A DNA stretch of 64,000 nt from Hysterangium stoloniferum (taxonomy: Eukaryota; Basidiomycota; Agaricomycetes; Hysterangiales; Hysterangiaceae), in assembly GCA_015178975.1 (NCBI GenBank), contig WHVD01000001.1, positions 3,224,001 through 3,288,000 of the forward strand. The letters are read 5' to 3'. Under the pieces are notes generated by a model that made no database searches, was not told where the DNA came from, and saw nothing but the letters and a program-made list of their open reading frames with translations. The translations under genes and the position numbers were made by a program. Of the stretch, positions 33,006-43,478 are shown piece by piece; position 1 is the stretch's first letter, and the number at the start of each line of letters is the position of its first letter.

Positions 33006-36000
33006 TCAATAGTTTCCTTTTGATTCTATATAAGCTCTAAGTACCCTTGTGAGAATTTGCTTGATTTTCTCTGTTCGGCAGTCAGTTTGTGGGTAATAGG
33101 CCGTGGTAAGCGCTTTCTTTATTCCTAATCGAGCACAGATTGCTCTCCAAAATATTCCGGTCCATTTTCTATACCAATTTGAAGTGATTTGACTTAGGAA
33201 GTTATAGTATATTATTATATGTTTTAACAATAAATTGCCAATGTACTCCTTAATGTCAGTGATTCTATTGGGTATGATAATTTCATATTTAGTTAAGTTA
33301 TCAACAGTTACTAATATGTTATCATAACCTTGGCTTTTTGGCAATTTTGGAGTGAAGTCCATTGTTATTACTTTGAATGACCTGATTGAGATTGGAATGG
33401 ACTGTAAAGGTCCTACAGAGACATTTCCCTTTACTTTGGACTTTTGACATATATAATATGTTCTTCCATACTTTAACATTGATCTTGAAATCCTTGATCT
33501 GATTAAGTTTTCAACTTCTAATTTCTTATCACAGAAACTAAATATCAATTCAGCTCCCTCCTTATTTCTCATAATAGACAGAGCATATTGATCAGCAAAG
33601 TCATTTCCCAAAATAAATGGAGTTGTCATCCCCTTAACTACATAGGCTTCAACCTTTAATTCTACAGGGCCTTCATTTGTATCAAAATATAAAGGAATGG
33701 ATACAAATCCTGATATGGTAGAAGATCCTGTTACTTGAATTAAATTGACCTTTTGTCCAGTTTTTATCTTAGGTGGATTATTTAGTTTGTTCAATGCTGA
33801 TTGAGATATCAAAGTAATATCTGCTCCAGAGTCTATTATGATTCTGATTTGATTTTGTCCATAATTATTAAGCCATGCCTTAGTAGCCATAGCCTGCGCA
33901 CCAAGAAAGGCACATCCGGGTGGGCGTGACATTAACCTTTTTAATGATAAAATATTGTTTTTAGTCTCAGAAATAAGTTGAGTAACATAAGATCTGGTCT
34001 TGAACATGCCATTTCTAAATTTCTGAGATATATCTTGTTTTTCAAAGGTTTGTCTGGCTTCTAACTTGCTCAGAGATTCATTAGAATCTAGGGATCCCCT
34101 CAGAGAAGACTGTGGCTTCATTTTTAAAGTATCTGAGCCACACTCCAAATCCATTACAGCATTCACCTGAAGGGCCTTATGAAAATCCGGTTTTTCTTCC
34201 TCCTCTGAACTATCTGATGATTCTAACTTTATTAAGTCTTTACTAGAATCATTTTGAGGGGGATTTTCATCTTCTGAACTTGCATTTAGATAGGCTTCTT
34301 CATATTCTTCCATGGCCTTAATATACTCTTCATCATGGACAATTAAATTTGCCTTGGCATTTCTAGAACCCTTTCTAGAATACTTGCACTCATTATCCCA
34401 ATGCTTAGGACTACCACAATGTCTACATGGTCTAGCTCCTTTACTTTCAGGAGTAGACCCATTGGAAATTGTTCCATCATCCCGAGGGAATTGAGGCTTG
34501 CCTATAGTAGGTGAAGCACCAATAAGGTTAGTTCTGGCAGACCGGAAGAAATTCCTCTTGCTTGAACCTTGATCAGGACCTGGTAGATTAGATCTAGAAG
34601 TCCTCGGTGCATTATGCATCATTTGTTCAAGCTGTCTTACTCTTCTATCTAGTACATTATCATGACTTGGGAATGGAGTATGCTCCAGTGCTTCTTCATG
34701 ATATTTAATTGCTGCTGCAAATTCTACTAGGTCCTTGCAACGATGTACATCTAAGATAGTTGTCCAGAATTTAGGTGCTCCATTCATTACTTCCATCATA
34801 ACTTCTGAATCACTCATGCTATACACTAGACTAAGTAATTCGGATTTTCTGATGTAGTAATTGCTTGGTGATTCTGTTGTATATCCAGCTTCTCTGTAGT
34901 GTGCTCTGTTCGCTCGGCTCTTTTGTCTATCAAGCCAGGCTCGGTTCATATAGTATGTGCATACTACATCTCGAAGTGTACCCCAATTCTGCATTGCTTC
35001 TCTTCTATAACTACTTGGTAAAGACCAGAACCATAAATCTGCATCCTTCTCAAGTCTAGTAGGTACAACTTCTCCTAGCTGGTTATATATGCTTGTACTA
35101 CGCTCTGATAGGTTATTTATCTTCAAAACCCATTTGGCAAGAGTGTCAGGATCTCCATCCCATTTGGGTACAACATCAGGCTTCAACTTAAGATCAAAGT
35201 GAGCTCCTTTATCTTCTTTTTTAGCCCTAGATAATTCTGACAATCTCCTAATACCCTTAGGTCTATGGGATTTATCCTCAGGTGAGCTATCACTACTCCC
35301 TGGATCTCCAGGAGGCTGAGGACTTCCTGATCTTATTTTCTGACTCTTTTCACTAGGTAATCCCCTCTGATGACGTCTCAAGGTTGGCCCAAGCTTTGGG
35401 TGAGGACTAGGTGAATGTGGTGGACCATAGTCACTATCAGATGATGGCTCATCAGGTGGAAAACTAGCTTTAGTGTACTTAGGAATTGAACTTGGCTTTG
35501 GTAAGTTATAGGCTCTTGACTTTTTCCCTAAGTACTGCTTATTATCTTCAAAGATATCAGATAATCGGCGTGATTCAGTCAGATGTATTGGATGTTCTTG
35601 ATAAGGTGATCTTTTAGAAGTGACTCTTGGTTCAATCTTTACTTCTGCTAGTCTTCTTCTAATAGACTCAAAGCCATGCTCCTCATGAGGTGGCTTCATG
35701 GGTTCTGATTCTTGGGGAATTGACTGAATTTCAGTAGGATGAGCTGGTGTTGAAGCTTCAATCCCCTCAAATTCGACTGTAGGGCTAGGGCCTCTTGAAG
35801 GTAACTTCAATTCTTTTTCTTTCTTTTCTGATGGCATCATAGTCTTATGATCATAGAAATAAGCTAACAAGTTTTCAACTTCTTCTCTATACAAAACAGA
35901 TATTATTTCAAAATCATTAGCATTCCATGCTATGAGTGGATTGTTGTCAGATCCCCAACTAGGCATACTAGGAATCCAATCTTTATTTTTATTTAGAATA

Positions 36001-36488
36001 GGTATTGATCTGACCAAATGCCTTTCTAACATATGAGTGAAGTTTTCAAACTTAATTGGATCTAAGTAATATCCAATTAAGTCACTAGAATCACTAGTAG
36101 TTGGTGTTCCAACTAACAAGTCTTCTAATGCATCCAGTAGTGGCTGAAAGAACTTTTCAGCATAACGAGGTAGATACGCTAAGTTCACTCTTTCCTCATT
36201 TGGAAATTCTGACATGGCTAATGCCAACATAATATCTCGGCGGTGATTCATTCTTGGATCACCATCATAAGTTCTTCTCAATCTGACAGTACCAGGATAC
36301 AAATAAGTCTTGTCTTTAGCTATATCCTCCCTGTCAGTAACTTCTTTTACTGGTTCAAAACTGAAATGCTGAATTGGTGAAGCAGGTATAGTAACATTCA
36401 AGAACCTTTCATCCCTTTCAGAAACTTGTTCTGTTATGGAAGATAGTTCTTGAGCCATTTCTGCTTTAAGAGTTGGTGTAGACAACAT
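33006..36488 (-). CDS. Element B Gag-protease-integrase polyprotein lacking RT and RNase H
   Basis: An uninterrupted frame of 1160 codons on the minus strand. Residues 1 to about 680 form Gag, with a Pro/Ser-rich middle and a capsid-like part (KWDGDPDTLAKWVLKINNLS). A zinc knuckle CRHCGSPKHWDNEC is at about 687-700. The aspartic protease has IIIDSGADITLIS at about 880-892 and FILGNDFAD. Directly after the protease the frame passes into the integrase region (YYICQKSKVKGN, VITMDFTPKLPKSQGYDN, YYPQTDCRTEK). The whole RT-RNase H block is missing, in frame. In the integrase the second catalytic Asp is replaced (ITSNWYRKW where SD is usual) and a zinc-finger Cys is lost (YYIC for CYIC). Gag and protease could be functional; integrase should not be. 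Confidence 0.88.
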   Translation of the reverse strand: MLSTPTLKAEMAQELSSITEQVSERDERFLNVTIPASPIQHFSFEPVKEVTDREDIAKDKTYLYPGTVRLRRTYDGDPRMNHRRDIMLALAMSEFPNEERVNLAYLPRYAEKFFQPLLDALEDLLVGTPTTSDSSDLIGYYLDPIKFENFTHMLERHLVRSIPILNKNKDWIPSMPSWGSDNNPLIAWNANDFEIISVLYREEVENLLAYFYDHKTMMPSEKKEKELKLPSRGPSPTVEFEGIEASTPAHPTEIQSIPQESEPMKPPHEEHGFESIRRRLAEVKIEPRVTSKRSPYQEHPIHLTESRRLSDIFEDNKQYLGKKSRAYNLPKPSSIPKYTKASFPPDEPSSDSDYGPPHSPSPHPKLGPTLRRHQRGLPSEKSQKIRSGSPQPPGDPGSSDSSPEDKSHRPKGIRRLSELSRAKKEDKGAHFDLKLKPDVVPKWDGDPDTLAKWVLKINNLSERSTSIYNQLGEVVPTRLEKDADLWFWSLPSSYRREAMQNWGTLRDVVCTYYMNRAWLDRQKSRANRAHYREAGYTTESPSNYYIRKSELLSLVYSMSDSEVMMEVMNGAPKFWTTILDVHRCKDLVEFAAAIKYHEEALEHTPFPSHDNVLDRRVRQLEQMMHNAPRTSRSNLPGPDQGSSKRNFFRSARTNLIGASPTIGKPQFPRDDGTISNGSTPESKGARPCRHCGSPKHWDNECKYSRKGSRNAKANLIVHDEEYIKAMEEYEEAYLNASSEDENPPQNDSSKDLIKLESSDSSEEEEKPDFHKALQVNAVMDLECGSDTLKMKPQSSLRGSLDSNESLSKLEARQTFEKQDISQKFRNGMFKTRSYVTQLISETKNNILSLKRLMSRPPGCAFLGAQAMATKAWLNNYGQNQIRIIIDSGADITLISQSALNKLNNPPKIKTGQKVNLIQVTGSSTISGFVSIPLYFDTNEGPVELKVEAYVVKGMTTPFILGNDFADQYALSIMRNKEGAELIFSFCDKKLEVENLIRSRISRSMLKYGRTYYICQKSKVKGNVSVGPLQSIPISIRSFKVITMDFTPKLPKSQGYDNILVTVDNLTKYEIIIPNRITDIKEYIGNLLLKHIIIYYNFLSQITSNWYRKWTGIFWRAICARLGIKKALTTAYYPQTDCRTEKIKQILTRVLRAYIESKGNY

Positions 36489-36761
36489 TGATGGATAGGA
36501 GTTGGATGTAAGTAAGTTTTTTTGTTTGTTTTAAAATGTAACTATTGTAAACTAAAAGCTAATTTATTTAACACTCAGTTGTCAGCTGCAATAGCCTAAT
36601 CCCAGAAGCACAGGAGTGACTACCTGGTTCTTTTCTGGAGAACTAAAGACTGTCTCAACCAGAGAATCAGTCCCAACAGTTGGTGTTATGAAACAGATAA
36701 GAATGTCCTTGACAATCGGTAAACTACTTAAGAAACTAAACTGCTAGATAATCACAGTATT
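36489..36761. other. Leader of element B
   Basis: Untranslated region between the primer-binding site and the Gag start; no other feature seen. Confidence 0.5.
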
Positions 36762-36778
36762 TCCCAGAGCGTCCACCA
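36762..36778 (-). promoter_or_regulatory. Candidate tRNA primer-binding site of element B
   Basis: On the minus strand TGGTGGACGCTCTGGGA begins 3 bases after the 5' LTR. The TGG start is the complement of a tRNA CCA end. I cannot name the tRNA from sequence alone. Confidence 0.6.
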
Positions 36779-36781
36779 ATT

Positions 36782-38721
36782 TGTGATGTATTAGCCTTAT
36801 TTTAATACTATTTTCCGAAAAAGGAGTCCAATGCTCTATCAAAATGTGCAAATACTCAATTCACTGCAAGGTAAAATAATTTAAGTATTTGATATTAATC
36901 AGTGGCAGCCTAAATAGACTTAGAACCCCTGAAGTCAAGAGTTTACTTGAATATATGCACCCAACTTCGCAAAGAAGGTTTTGAGAGCTGCTTGTGCAAG
37001 CTTGTTCTTTTTCTGTAAAAACACTACTAAAATATGAATAACAATTCACTGATTCCGAAACTAGATTCGACTTCGATTCTAGCTAGTTTATATATATTTT
37101 ATACTATTTATCAAACAGTAAAAATATTTATAAACAGGTCAAAAGATTAGATATAGAATAAAACACTATTTGGCTAATATATGCTTTATTTACACTAACC
37201 TACAGGGTCTACTGTGATACTAACTTATCAGGATCTTAATGTAGTCTTAAGGATTCTGCAAGAATATTCTCAGTATTTGTTTATGCCAAAAACCGGGTAG
37301 AAATTAGAATATATGTATTTCTAATCTCAATATAACCTAAAATATTTATTACTTTAATTTATAGCCAACAACTCAACTAGAGGTGGATTAGTAATAAAGG
37401 ATAGCCAGCTACTCAACTAAGAGGTGGCAAAAAGGGAACAAGTTGTTTGTCAGAAGCTCAACTAGAGGTGACAAGGGGGTAGGATTATTACCAGAAGCTC
37501 AACTAGAGGTGGCAAAGGGATCCTGAGATAGCTTAGGTCAGCAGCTCAACTAGAGGTGACTAAGTGTTTGTATATATTTATCCAACAGCCCAACTAGGGG
37601 TGGAATATAACTGCTGATGCAGTGGCACACTGATGTGGTGTAGTAAATGGGTTAAAATAAGTTATATTTCAGTGGTGGAGCAGAGCTCCTTATATACAGT
37701 AAAATCTGAGACATGGGAGAATGTTCTAGCTACTTGTTTTACCTATTTTTAGCTATTTTACCTGGAATCTGCTGGAATATTCCAGGAGTTTCTGCTACTT
37801 TCCATTGTAGCATATATGCTGATGTAATGTTCTCGCGCGTCGCGAAGTTGCTGATTTCGTGCGCGCGCTGATTACATAATTTTCCCGCGCGTGTCGCGTT
37901 TGTGACAAGTCGTCGCATTTTGTGACGACGGTCACTTGTTGTGACGACAGTCACCGTTGTGACGACAGTCACCGTTGTGACGACAGTCACCGTTGTGACG
38001 ACAGTCACCGTTGTGACGACAGTCACCGTTGTGACGACAGTCACCGTTGTGACGACAGTCACCGTTGTGACGACAGTCACCGTTGTGACGACAGTCACCG
38101 TTGTGACGACAGTCACCGTTGTGACGACAGTCACCGTTGTGACGACAGTCACCGTTGTGACGACAGTCACATGTTGTGACGACAGTCACCGTTGTGACGA
38201 AGGTCACCATTGTGACGAATGTCACCGTTGTGACGAATGTCACCGTTGTGACGAATGTCACCGTTGTGACGAATGTTCCCGCGCGTTGTGCAATAAGCGC
38301 CAGACCGGTTTTATATTATTATATAATTATTATATTTACTTTTAATTAGTTATAAATATAATATTTTATTATAATAATATAAAAATATATATATTTCACC
38401 TTGATAATGCGCGAGTATTTCAAATCGCGTTTTGTCAGCGTCGGAGTTTGAAATATCATGTGAATGTCACATGATTACTCGCGCGTTGTGAATAAGCGCT
38501 GAGTCGCCGACATATTAATCAAAAAAGAATAAAAAGTAGAAATTCAATAATTTGCTCAATTTATTAGATAAAAATACAAAATAAATTGTATAAATTCAAG
38601 ATAAATCAAACAAATATTGTACAATTTAATCGTCGCAATATAATTACATTTGAATATTTGTTTTCGCAATTTGTTAGGGGAAATTGTTTAAAAATTGGAA
38701 AAAACTTAGAAATACATAACA
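36782..38721 (-). repeat. Element B 5' LTR
   Basis: 1940 bp, matching 29076-30961 apart from minisatellite copy number in the stretches I compared. Such high identity means a recent insertion. Confidence 0.9.
37921..38277 (+). repeat. 18-bp hairpin minisatellite, right LTR
   Basis: Same unit as in the left LTR, with four more copies of the GACGACAGTCAC type and one fewer of the GACGAATGTCAC type. Confidence 0.9.
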
Positions 38722-38726
38722 GAGAC

Positions 38727-40824
38727 TATCAGGTCCAATAATGAAACCTAAATATTCAATAGAATCCATGTCAAAATAGCATTTTTTACTGTTAGTGAAA
38801 AGACCACTTTTTTGGAGTCTTCAGAAAACTTCATGGACCTGCTCATCATGAAGAGCAGGATCTTTGGAAAATACCAAAATGTCATCCAAGTAGACTATAA
38901 CACATATGTCAAGCATGTCAGAAAATATATCATTAACAAAACATTGAAAAGTGGAAGGGACATTGGTAAGGCTGAAAGGCATAACCAACCATTCAAAGGA
39001 TCCATAGTGGGTCTGGAAAGCAGTCTTCCATTCATCACCTGTTACAACCGTGTCGCAATTCAATGGTCCCTGAGGTTATTGCTGTCTATCGACGCTTCAA
39101 GTTATTGATCAAGTCATCATTTCAGAAACCATCGGTCGCCCGACACTGATGTATGCCTTCACAGCGATCAAACCCCATTTACACCCTCATCAAATTATAC
39201 TCATACTATCTGGTTATGCTTTGATACATCCCTTTTTATGTATTATGATGATCTGTTCTACTCTATGTTTCACATATGCCTGTATATACTTGTAACCCGT
39301 GGACTATTTCCTTTTCTCATAATTCAGTAATGTTTCCGCTCTTTCCTTAGTTAGTATTTTCTAGATGCCAATAACTCATATATAGATCCGCTGTAATTGT
39401 AGCTACTAGGCAATCAGAATATCGACTCAGAACACCCACATACATCTCTATAAGTCTTACTCTAAGTATCCCACTCTCCACCCTTGTGTGTGCTCGCCCA
39501 CCCTCGGTCCCCAACCCCCTTGGCCCGACACTCAACTTATCCTTCAGTTCCAATCAGTAACCCACTGTGAGGAATTCAACAGGACTAGTCCTCACCCACC
39601 CAAAATTTAAGGACACCTGATGGCAACTTGTGAGGGCACAGCACATAAGCTGAAGCCAAGTCCTTCTAATTGGTCCCCGTTGGCCTACCGACATTAGTCA
39701 GTTTTCAGTTCTTAACAACCTTTGGCAATTTGGACCAAATGATAGACATGTTTAAGGTCTATTTTGGTGTAAATCCAAGCTTTCTGTGGGGCATTGAGTA
39801 AATCAGTAATGAGTGGAAGTGGGTACTTATCTTTCCATGTTATGGAATTTAACCCTCGGAAATCAATACAGAGTCAAAGAGAACCATCCTTTTTCTTGAT
39901 GAAAAGGATGGGTGCTCCATATGGAGACTTTGAGGGACAGATAAAACCTATCAACAAATGTTCATCCAAGAACTCCCAAATATATAGATGAAAGTTCCAA
40001 TTGGGATAATGAGTAAATAGGTCCTAAGGGTGGATTTGAACCAGGCTCAATATCAATTTTTAAGTCATAAGGCCTATGTGGTGCAAGTTGGTCACCTTTC
40101 TGCTTACTGAAAATATCTGCAAAATCATGGTATTTTTCAGGAACTCCTTCCAGGTCGGCTTTTAGCTCAGATAATTCTGGAGTTGCAAAATGTCCAGATG
40201 CTTCATCAACTTTTAAGCTGATTGAAAAACACTGTGATTCATCCAGTTTACTCACCCTAACAAATGTTGATGAGAGAGATTTTTGGAGGTTCAGAAGTTT
40301 CGGTAGAAGCCAGAGGTACCGTAGAGGCTGAAAAGGCTCTGGCCAGATTAGACACTGCAGGAGGAATGGAAGTGTTGGGAATCTAAAAATTACATAATAC
40401 TGCCCAATACCCAGTCAATCAATGGATTGGGTGAGCCAATTGTATCCAAGAACCACTGAACAGCTAGAGTCCAACTGTGTTATGAAAAAAGTAACTGTCT
40501 AGGATGTTCTACATGGGAACTGGATAGACATGTCACAGGCTTGAGTAATTGCTATGTTGCTAGTGCTATCAAATAGACACAAAGAAATTGCAGGAATAGA
40601 ATGGAGTTTCAGATTATGTTTTGTGGCAAAGGTGGTATCTACAAAACAGTGTGTGGAGCTGGAATCTATCAGAGCTCAAAACACTAAATTTCCAAGAAGG
40701 TCAGAAACAAGTTTTACAAATAATGAGTTGGGGCTAGAGAGAGTGGACACATTGAGATGGATAATCTCAGAAACATGGAGAGAGTCAATGCAACCCTCTG
40801 TCCATGCAGATTCTGGAGGGTTGC
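38727..40824 (-). pseudogene. Element A protease and reverse transcriptase (decayed, interrupted)
   Basis: From the right: a protease-like region with ALIDSSSTHCFVD (the usual DSG or DTG is altered) and VVLGYNWLTQSNP. Then RT with [30 protein letters not shown] and IDLKHVYHLVQIAKG, interrupted by the solo LTR at 39040-39717. It resumes as GDEWKTAFQTHYGSFEWLVM and the catalytic YLDDILVF (about 38870-38893), reaching EYLGFIIGPDSL at the GAGAC site of element B. One TGA replaces the Arg expected before LCIDFRG. The RNase H part continues at 28389. Confidence 0.88.
39040..39717 (-). mobile_element. Family-1-like solo LTR in the RT gene of element A
   Basis: Ends on the minus strand are TGTTAAGAAC and GGTTGTAACA. 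It splits the RT between QIAKG and GDEWK. Only ACC is clearly duplicated at the borders, so the target duplication is eroded. It contains the shared GCACATAAGCTGAAGCCAAG motif at about 39640-39660. Confidence 0.75.
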
Positions 40825-42843
40825 TTACTCTTTTTTTGACTCCATGGCAGGTTTTTCCTTGGACATTGTAGTTGTAGTGGAAGTTGCCATGTGAGCCTTG
40901 GAAGAGTTAGACTTAATGGTGCAATTGGAAACCTTGTGTCCACCTTTTCCACAGAAAAGACAGAGGTCATTATACATGCATTGTTGTTTCTCCTTCAGGG
41001 TGAGTTTACCATCAGAACCCAACAGGTGGGAAATGTAAGGTTTATGGGAAGTTGACTGTTTTTCCTTGTTGGATTTTTTGTCTTTCTTCTGATTGGAATT
41101 CAATTTGCCAGTATTAGTGCCAGAGTTGCCAGTGTTATTGCCAGAATTGTTGCTGGAAAACTTGCTAGTCGACACCTTATTGCTGTGAGAACATTCCATC
41201 AGATTTTCTTGGGAAATTTCCACTTTTCATTCCCAATAGCAGGCATTGGATGGCTGAGCTGTCATCCACATGAGTTGGAGAATTTTTGGCTTCCCATCTT
41301 TGCAGATATTGTCTTTTAGGCATGAGGGAAGACCCATATAGGAATGGTGCCTGAAAGTGGAATTGTCCCATCCACAGCATGCAGCAAGGGTATTGAACTT
41401 GATGAGATAATCAGAAACTCATTGATTGTCTTTCATCTTAAGTGTCATTAGTTCATTTTCTGCTTCTCCAGATTGATCATAAGGTCCAAAGTTAGTTTCC
41501 AGTTCTTCAACAAATTTGTCCCAGTTGTCAAGCCATATGGGTGTCTCATCAGATAATCCAGAAAGTCCAGGTTTGAACCAATCCTGAGTGGTACCCTTAA
41601 GATAAGAGAGTGCGAAGTTGACTTTTTGACTGTTGGACTTGAATGCAGCAGGTCAATCATGGAAACTGAAATGGCATTGGAGAAGGAAATTCTTCAACTT
41701 TTTCGGATCCTTGCTGGTGAATGGTTCAGGTTCTTTGACTCTGGTGCAGGATGATTCTTTGCTTTCCTCAGCAGATTTCAGATAGTCAGCGAATTTCACA
41801 ATGGAGTTGATAAACATCATTTCAGCTGGTTCATTGGAAGATTTCTTTTTTGATTTGTCTGGTTGTTTTTCTACATCATTGTCAAAAGATTTGTTACGAC
41901 CGGAAGTCCTGCCAGACTCCAGGCACTAACTTATATGCACCCATGCCCTATACGCACCCATTGTCAGTTTACCAGAATTCCCACTGGACTCTGTACGTCA
42001 GACTTGTCTATGTTCAACTTTGTTACGTTGTGTTTCAGTCACCAGAAAACTCACTGGACTCCGTCCCTGTCTATGTCTGACCTCTCCCGCACGTCAGTCA
42101 CCAGACCCCGCTCAGAAAACCCGTCATCCCTCTAAAAGAGCCCTGTTCCCATTTTAGTCAAATGACCTGTCACAATTTGGACTCTGCTCCCACTCCGTTT
42201 CCCATTATGGTTTATGATTTGTCACTATTCGGACTCAGCTCCATTCTGTCCCATTCCTAACACCAAATTTGGTGTTTACTATTCCCATTTTATGTTTTGC
42301 TCATTTCATTTCATAATTACTGGATTTGGTATGACATTCACTCCAGATGTTGTACATACAATCCAGTCAGAAAATCGGCTTAGATTCCCCCCAGTAATCT
42401 AATACATCTTCCACTCTAAACTCCTACTTGAATCACACCACTCACACTAGTCAGAGCCCACGGGCTCCGGCACATCTATCTCTCTTACCTATCTCGACTC
42501 ATGACCCACAACCTCCAACCTACAACCCCTCAACCCACAACCCCCACCCGGACTCCCCGGGATTCCCATCCGCCTGTCTGAAATTGGACAACACGATCTA
42601 GCGAGGGCGCAGCCTAAAAGCTGAAGCCAAGTCCTACCGGATATTCCATGGGTTTCTCCGGAGACCTGCCATGTATGTACCCTAACAAAATTCCAGAGCA
42701 TCGGGATTTTTTGCTACCTCAGTAAATTCTTCAATGGAAGCTGATACTATTGGCTGAGCTGGGGTTTCAGGTTGAGTAGTATAAAGTTGCAACAGGGATT
42801 GAAGTCGGGATGGTTCTTCAGCAGCTTTGCATTTAGGACCCAT
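40825..42843 (-). pseudogene. Element A gag (decayed, interrupted by a solo LTR)
   Basis: The minus strand starts MGPKCKAAEEPSRLQSLLQL at 42843. It is interrupted by the LTR at 41892-42687 after NPDALE and resumes with DNDVEKQPDKS and AEMMFINSIVKFADYLKS. It carries a Gag core (LKNFLLQCHFSFHD, SYLKGTTQDWFKPGL, LDNWDKFVEELETNFGPYD) and the zinc knuckle CLFCGKGGHKVSNC at about 40930-40970. Three in-frame stops are all TGA at positions where Arg is expected. Confidence 0.87.
41892..42687 (-). mobile_element. Family-1 solo LTR in the gag gene of element A
   Basis: 796 bp, ends TGTTAGGGTAC and GGTCGTAACA on the minus strand. Flanks are AGATT (41887-41891) and AAATT (42688-42692), a 5-bp target duplication with one mismatch. 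Removing it rejoins the gag frame. It contains the shared AAAAGCTGAAGCCAAGTCC motif and the same CCGGAGCCCGTGGGCTCTG block found in the other family-1 copies. Confidence 0.88.
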
Positions 42844-42875
42844 GATGAGTGAGTCAGAGTTGAGATCTGATCTAC

Positions 42876-43478
42876 TGTTAAGTGCCATGTCAGGAACTTA
42901 TTCTGGAACTATCAGAATGTGACTGGGAACTCAAAAACTTTCAAATAGGGTCAGGACGTCGGCTTCAGCTTATGTGCTGCACCTCTATACAAATGCTCAA
43001 AGTCTTTAATTTGAGAGATGGGAATGTTATGCTGGAGGATATAGATATTCAGAGTTCCAAAGAGTTCTGAATATCAAGCATACAGAGAGAAGGAAGAAAT
43101 AAGAAACTAAGTTGATATCAGATCTAATGTAAAGTACAAATTCATGGAAACTAATATAAGTTTTCTTGTTATTGTACTACAAACTAAGATCACAATAAGA
43201 TGGAATTGAAGTATTCCAAAATGGGAATACAATAAGACAGACTAAGGAAAGTATTTCCAAAATGGGAATACAATAAGTAAATGAGTGAATACTTGTCAGT
43301 CAACAAGTTACCTAATGTGGAACAAAGGTGAGATCTGGAAGTATGGGAACTATGAATGTTCCATAGTCGGAAGTTGGAATCAGATATTGAGGTGGGAAGT
43401 CAGATCGGAGACTTGGGTGGAGGTCAGAATGTTTCAGATGATATCAGATATTGAAGTATCTGGGAATGGGTCATAACA
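42876..43478 (-). repeat. Element A 5' LTR
   Basis: 603 bp with the same ends as the left LTR. Many point differences and small indels separate the two copies, so the insertion is old. The gag start codon lies only 32 bp inside the element. Confidence 0.85.

Larger units (their letters stand above)
29076..38721 (-). mobile_element. Element B: young RT-less LTR element with a spliced extra gene
   Basis: Flanked by the target duplication GAGAC (29071-29075 and 38722-38726). LTRs are 29076-30961 and 36782-38721, starting TGTTATGTATTTC and ending TACATCACA on the minus strand. They look almost identical over most lines apart from repeat copy number. Order on the minus strand: 5' LTR, a primer-binding candidate at 36762-36778, the Gag-protease-integrase frame (36488-33006), a decayed integrase end with a chromodomain stub (33005-32323), the extra gene (32049-30983), a polypurine tract (30962-30979) and the 3' LTR. 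RT and RNase H are absent, so movement would need proteins from another copy. Confidence 0.9.
21929..43478 (-). mobile_element. Element A: Ty3/gypsy chromovirus, full span with nested insertions
   Basis: LTRs lie at 21929-22505 and 42876-43478 (TGTTATGA..TTAACA on the minus strand), flanked by the 5-bp target duplication GAGGC at 21924-21928 and 43479-43483. Order on the minus strand: 5' LTR, gag, protease, RT, RNase H, integrase, chromodomain, an antisense extra gene, a G-rich tract (plus-strand CCCCCC at about 22509) and the 3' LTR. About 14 kb of the span is later insertions: 41892-42687, 39040-39717, 29076-38721, 28390-29064 and 25152-27579. Removing them gives an element of about 7.3 kb, normal for the group. 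All coding parts are decayed. Confidence 0.9.

Noticed and set aside
37739..38345. The same repeat frames in the right LTR of element B
   Set aside because: Same reason as for the left LTR.
39040..39717. Perfect 5-bp target duplication around the solo LTR in RT
   Set aside because: Flanks are TCACC and ACCTT; only ACC is shared, so a full duplication cannot be claimed.
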